Positions 10,930 through 13,071 of a stretch of 13,071 nt of DNA are shown one piece after another (the first letter of the stretch is position 1; every line of letters begins with the position of its first letter). Both the position numbers and the translations under genes were made by a program. The notes below the pieces were generated by a model. That model saw nothing but the letters and a program-made list of their open reading frames with translations. It did no database searches and was not told the DNA's origin. The stretch comes from Candidatus Nitrosopumilus sp. GTDB taxonomy: Archaea; Thermoproteota; Nitrososphaeria; Nitrososphaerales; Nitrosopumilaceae. The stretch covers positions 1-13,071 of the forward strand of contig JAOTSS010000052.1 of the NCBI GenBank assembly GCA_029864805.1. Direction: 5' to 3'.

Positions 10930-13071
10930 TTAGGAAATCTGATCTAAGAGATTATGCACATCCTTATTTTCTGGATCGAATTCATTAGCTTTATCAAGAA
11001 GGATTCTTGCACCGTCGTAATTGTTAGCACGAATAAGCATTTCTGCACTAGATAATAATTTTTTTGCATTATCTCTTTCAATATCCTTTAGAGACATATC
11101 TAAATCCTCAATTTTGTCTCTATCTTTTGCAGATCCATATTCATCATATGTTTGAATTAACATGTAAATCGTTTCAAAATTATTTTTATCAATAAGAAGC
11201 GATCTTTCTAGAAGGTATATTCTAACTGATAAATGGTCTAGATTTTTATTTTTATCATCTTTAGTTTTGAGTAATTCAGCCTTATAATTAAGAGTGGACG
11301 GTTTTTCTTTAATTGCCAAAGCCTCATCTAAAATGATTAATGCCTCATTGATTTCTCCTTTGCTTTCTTGGATTTTAGCCTTTAAATTCAACATGTTAGT
11401 ATTCTTGGGGTCAATTGCTTCTGCTTTGACAATATATTCCTCTGCTTTCTCCAAGTAAAACGGAATTCCACCCGTATTGATGTATTTGTCAAAGTAGTAT
11501 CCTATCAGCCCAATGATCCCATTAATGTGATCGTCATCTAAAGATAAAGCATGGTCATATAAAATTTCAGCATGACCAATACCAGGACACAAACTGGTCT
11601 GTAAATAACCTAGGCCTACCCATGGGTCTGGTTCTAGAGGTTCAAGTATTGCTGCCATATAGTACATAGGAAATGCCACTTCAAATAGTGGAGGGCCTTG
11701 TCCCACGTAATTATCAGCTTCCTTCATGAATTCATTATAGTAAAGTTCTTTGTTTTTAACAATCTGTATTTTGGGTACTGATAAAAGGCTATTAGAATTG
11801 CACATGTTAGAAGTAATTAATTCAGAAATATCAAACATGATCCGAATAATTTTGTCATTATCTGAAATGTAGAGTGCATTGTTTTTTTCATCAAACTCTA
11901 CGTGAGTAACTTCCTCAAGATCCAAGTCTTCAAGAGATAACGTTTTTTTATGTTCTATGTCAAAATTAAAGATAAGTATGTTCTTAGCTTTTTCATCCGT
12001 AATGTAAAGTTGATTACTATTATGATCAATTGATAAATGTTTTAACTTATGATCTTGAACATAGTTGCTTATCTTAATGTTTTTTACAGGATTGCCTTTT
12101 TCATCAAATTTGTATACTGTATTTGTTTCTGAATCTAAGAGGAAAGCAGTTCCATCTTGTTTATTCACAACAAAGTCTGAAAAAGAAATATTTTCTATGT
12201 TATCATAATTAATTCTGAATGAAGAAACTAGTTCTTTGGTAACTGGATTTATTTTGATGATAGAATTAGTTGACTTTTCTAGAGTAAAAACTAATTCTTT
12301 GTCATCAAATTTACTGGATTTGACTAAAACTGGATTATCAAAAACATCCTGCTCTGGTAGAAAAGATTGAAAAGCACCATCAACGGCATTGAAAACTAGA
12401 ATACTTTTCCAATGCTGATCTGAAATGTATAGATGTTCCCCATTTTCATCGATGTCAATCGAAGTTGGATTTACTAGTGAAAAAGGAAATGGCTCGCCAG
12501 TTTGAATGGAATTACCAGTTTGCGATTCAGCAAAGGCTAATTGAAATATTGAAAAAAAGAAAGAATTAGACTTTAAGAAATTATTTGAATTAAGATCATC
12601 ATTATCTGATCCAGTAAATGGATATGAGTTGATAGAAGGATTAAATTCAGAATTTAGAATACTAGAAGGATTGTTTATTGTTTTTACACTGCTAGATTGA
12701 GGAATGATGTCAATTTTCCACTCTTCATGATTGTCTGGAGTTATCTTTACAAGATTGGTAGGGTGTAAGAGGTACAGATTTTCATTTTTATCGACGGTAA
12801 ATGATATTAATTCTTCATCTAATTTTTGAACAATTCCAACATGGATGAAATCCAAGGGGTCAGGTTGATTGTTAACGGTTGTTGGTGTAGATGTGTGGTG
12901 TATCACAGATGATGAAGGGGAGTTATCAGGTGATTTTGATGATGAAGGGGAGTTATCAGGTGATTTTGATGATGAAGGGGAGTTATCAGGTGATTTTGAT
13001 GATGAAGGGGAGTTATCAGGTGATTTTGATGATGAAGGGGAGTTATCAGGTGATTTTGATGATGAAGGGGA
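10930..13071 (-). CDS. Large beta-propeller (NHL-like) plus TPR protein, 5' end outside window
   Basis: The frame stays open from the right edge to TAA at 10930, giving 713 visible residues; a GTG at 12906 is internal, not the start. Residues 1-55 are tandem SPDNSPSSSK repeats, probably a flexible Ser/Pro linker. About 80-125 looks like one propeller blade (LISFTVDKNENLYLL). About 171-181 is a short hydrophobic run followed by AFAES, resembling a signal peptide cleavage site. About 196-426 contain NHL-like blades (IDIDENGEHLYISDQ, LSIDHNSNQLYITDE, VEFDEKNNALYISDN). About 455-713 are TPR helices (EALIILDEALAI, ARILLDKANEFDPENK). Such proteins usually scaffold complexes, often at or outside the membrane. 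No enzyme motif is visible. Confidence 0.85.
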   Translation of the reverse strand, partial: SPSSSKSPDNSPSSSKSPDNSPSSSKSPDNSPSSSKSPDNSPSSSKSPDNSPSSSVIHHTSTPTTVNNQPDPLDFIHVGIVQKLDEELISFTVDKNENLYLLHPTNLVKITPDNHEEWKIDIIPQSSSVKTINNPSSILNSEFNPSINSYPFTGSDNDDLNSNNFLKSNSFFFSIFQLAFAESQTGNSIQTGEPFPFSLVNPTSIDIDENGEHLYISDQHWKSILVFNAVDGAFQSFLPEQDVFDNPVLVKSSKFDDKELVFTLEKSTNSIIKINPVTKELVSSFRINYDNIENISFSDFVVNKQDGTAFLLDSETNTVYKFDEKGNPVKNIKISNYVQDHKLKHLSIDHNSNQLYITDEKAKNILIFNFDIEHKKTLSLEDLDLEEVTHVEFDEKNNALYISDNDKIIRIMFDISELITSNMCNSNSLLSVPKIQIVKNKELYYNEFMKEADNYVGQGPPLFEVAFPMYYMAAILEPLEPDPWVGLGYLQTSLCPGIGHAEILYDHALSLDDDHINGIIGLIGYYFDKYINTGGIPFYLEKAEEYIVKAEAIDPKNTNMLNLKAKIQESKGEINEALIILDEALAIKEKPSTLNYKAELLKTKDDKNKNLDHLSVRIYLLERSLLIDKNNFETIYMLIQTYDEYGSAKDRDKIEDLDMSLKDIERDNAKKLLSSAEMLIRANNYDGARILLDKANEFDPENKDVHNLLDQIS
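12908..13071. repeat. Perfect 30-bp tandem repeat inside the propeller-TPR gene
   Basis: Five full identical 30-bp units from 12908 plus 14 bases of a sixth, reaching the window's last base. Each unit is ten codons (SPDNSPSSSK in rotation), so copy-number change keeps the reading frame. No base differs between copies, which points to recent expansion or ongoing slippage. The total number is unknown because the array leaves the window. Confidence 0.95.

Noticed and set aside
12904..12906. GTG at 12906 as the start of the propeller-TPR gene
   Set aside because: The same frame is open and protein-like through the repeats to the window edge, and no promoter or SD precedes the GTG.
12908..13071. 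CRISPR array
   Set aside because: The 30-bp units abut directly with no unique spacers and are an open reading frame; this is a coding minisatellite.
1..13071. tRNA, rRNA or integration attachment sites
   Set aside because: I saw no T-loop/acceptor pattern or flanking direct repeats by eye; short or unusual RNAs could be missed.

Overview
The window looks like chromosome of a marine ammonia-oxidising archaeon (Nitrososphaerota/Thaumarchaeota, Nitrosopumilus-like). Reasons: archaeal-only or archaeal-type genes (prefoldin alpha, FtsY, L32e, L19e, Sec61-gamma-type SecE, Spt5/NusG, L11, the archaeal D-aminoacyl-tRNA deacylase DtdA, Lrp/AsnC), AT-rich DNA, very tight gene packing, and many genes whose TATA-like box sits about 24-28 nt before the start codon, the geometry of leaderless transcription. 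The genus is an inference from these features; no marker such as rRNA or amoA is present.

Layout. 1-1230 (minus): start of ftsY, prefoldin alpha (3 nt before ftsY), and a Mn-type superoxide dismutase. 1309-3327 (plus): an exported, membrane-anchored subtilisin-like protease transcribed divergently from sod. 3329-4930 (minus): ATP-type PEP carboxykinase, convergent with the protease (1 nt apart), whose likely start is a CTG codon behind a strong Shine-Dalgarno. 5075-5921 (plus): L32e and L19e, overlapping. 5918-6990 (minus): a two-gene unit, dtdA and a single-domain O6-alkylguanine-DNA alkyltransferase, overlapping 4 nt. 7030-8179 (plus): secE (57 aa), nusG/spt5, rpl11. 8218-8607 (plus): an unknown reading frame cut once by an in-frame TGA. 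8727-8909 (plus): a small cysteine-rich zinc-binding protein. 9091-9552 (minus): Lrp/AsnC regulator. 9783-10479 (minus): three unknown small genes linked by ATGA overlaps, the first a zinc ribbon, preceded by a 19-bp-period tandem array of palindromic repeats. 10930-13071 (minus): a large beta-propeller plus TPR protein, open through the window end where it consists of perfect 30-bp repeats.

Most of the left two-thirds is housekeeping: protein targeting and folding (ftsY, pfdA, secE), ribosome and transcription elongation (L32e, L19e, L11, Spt5), gluconeogenesis (pckA), protection and repair (sod, ogt, dtdA). The right third (8.2-13.1 kb) is accessory in character: lower gene density, a broken gene, small unknown zinc-binding proteins, a regulator, and a repeat-bearing protein.

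The best candidate for an undescribed system is the three-gene operon at 9783-10479 with its upstream repeat array. The most instructive single-gene points are the CTG start (and 16-codon upstream ORF) of pckA and the expanding repeat of the propeller-TPR gene.
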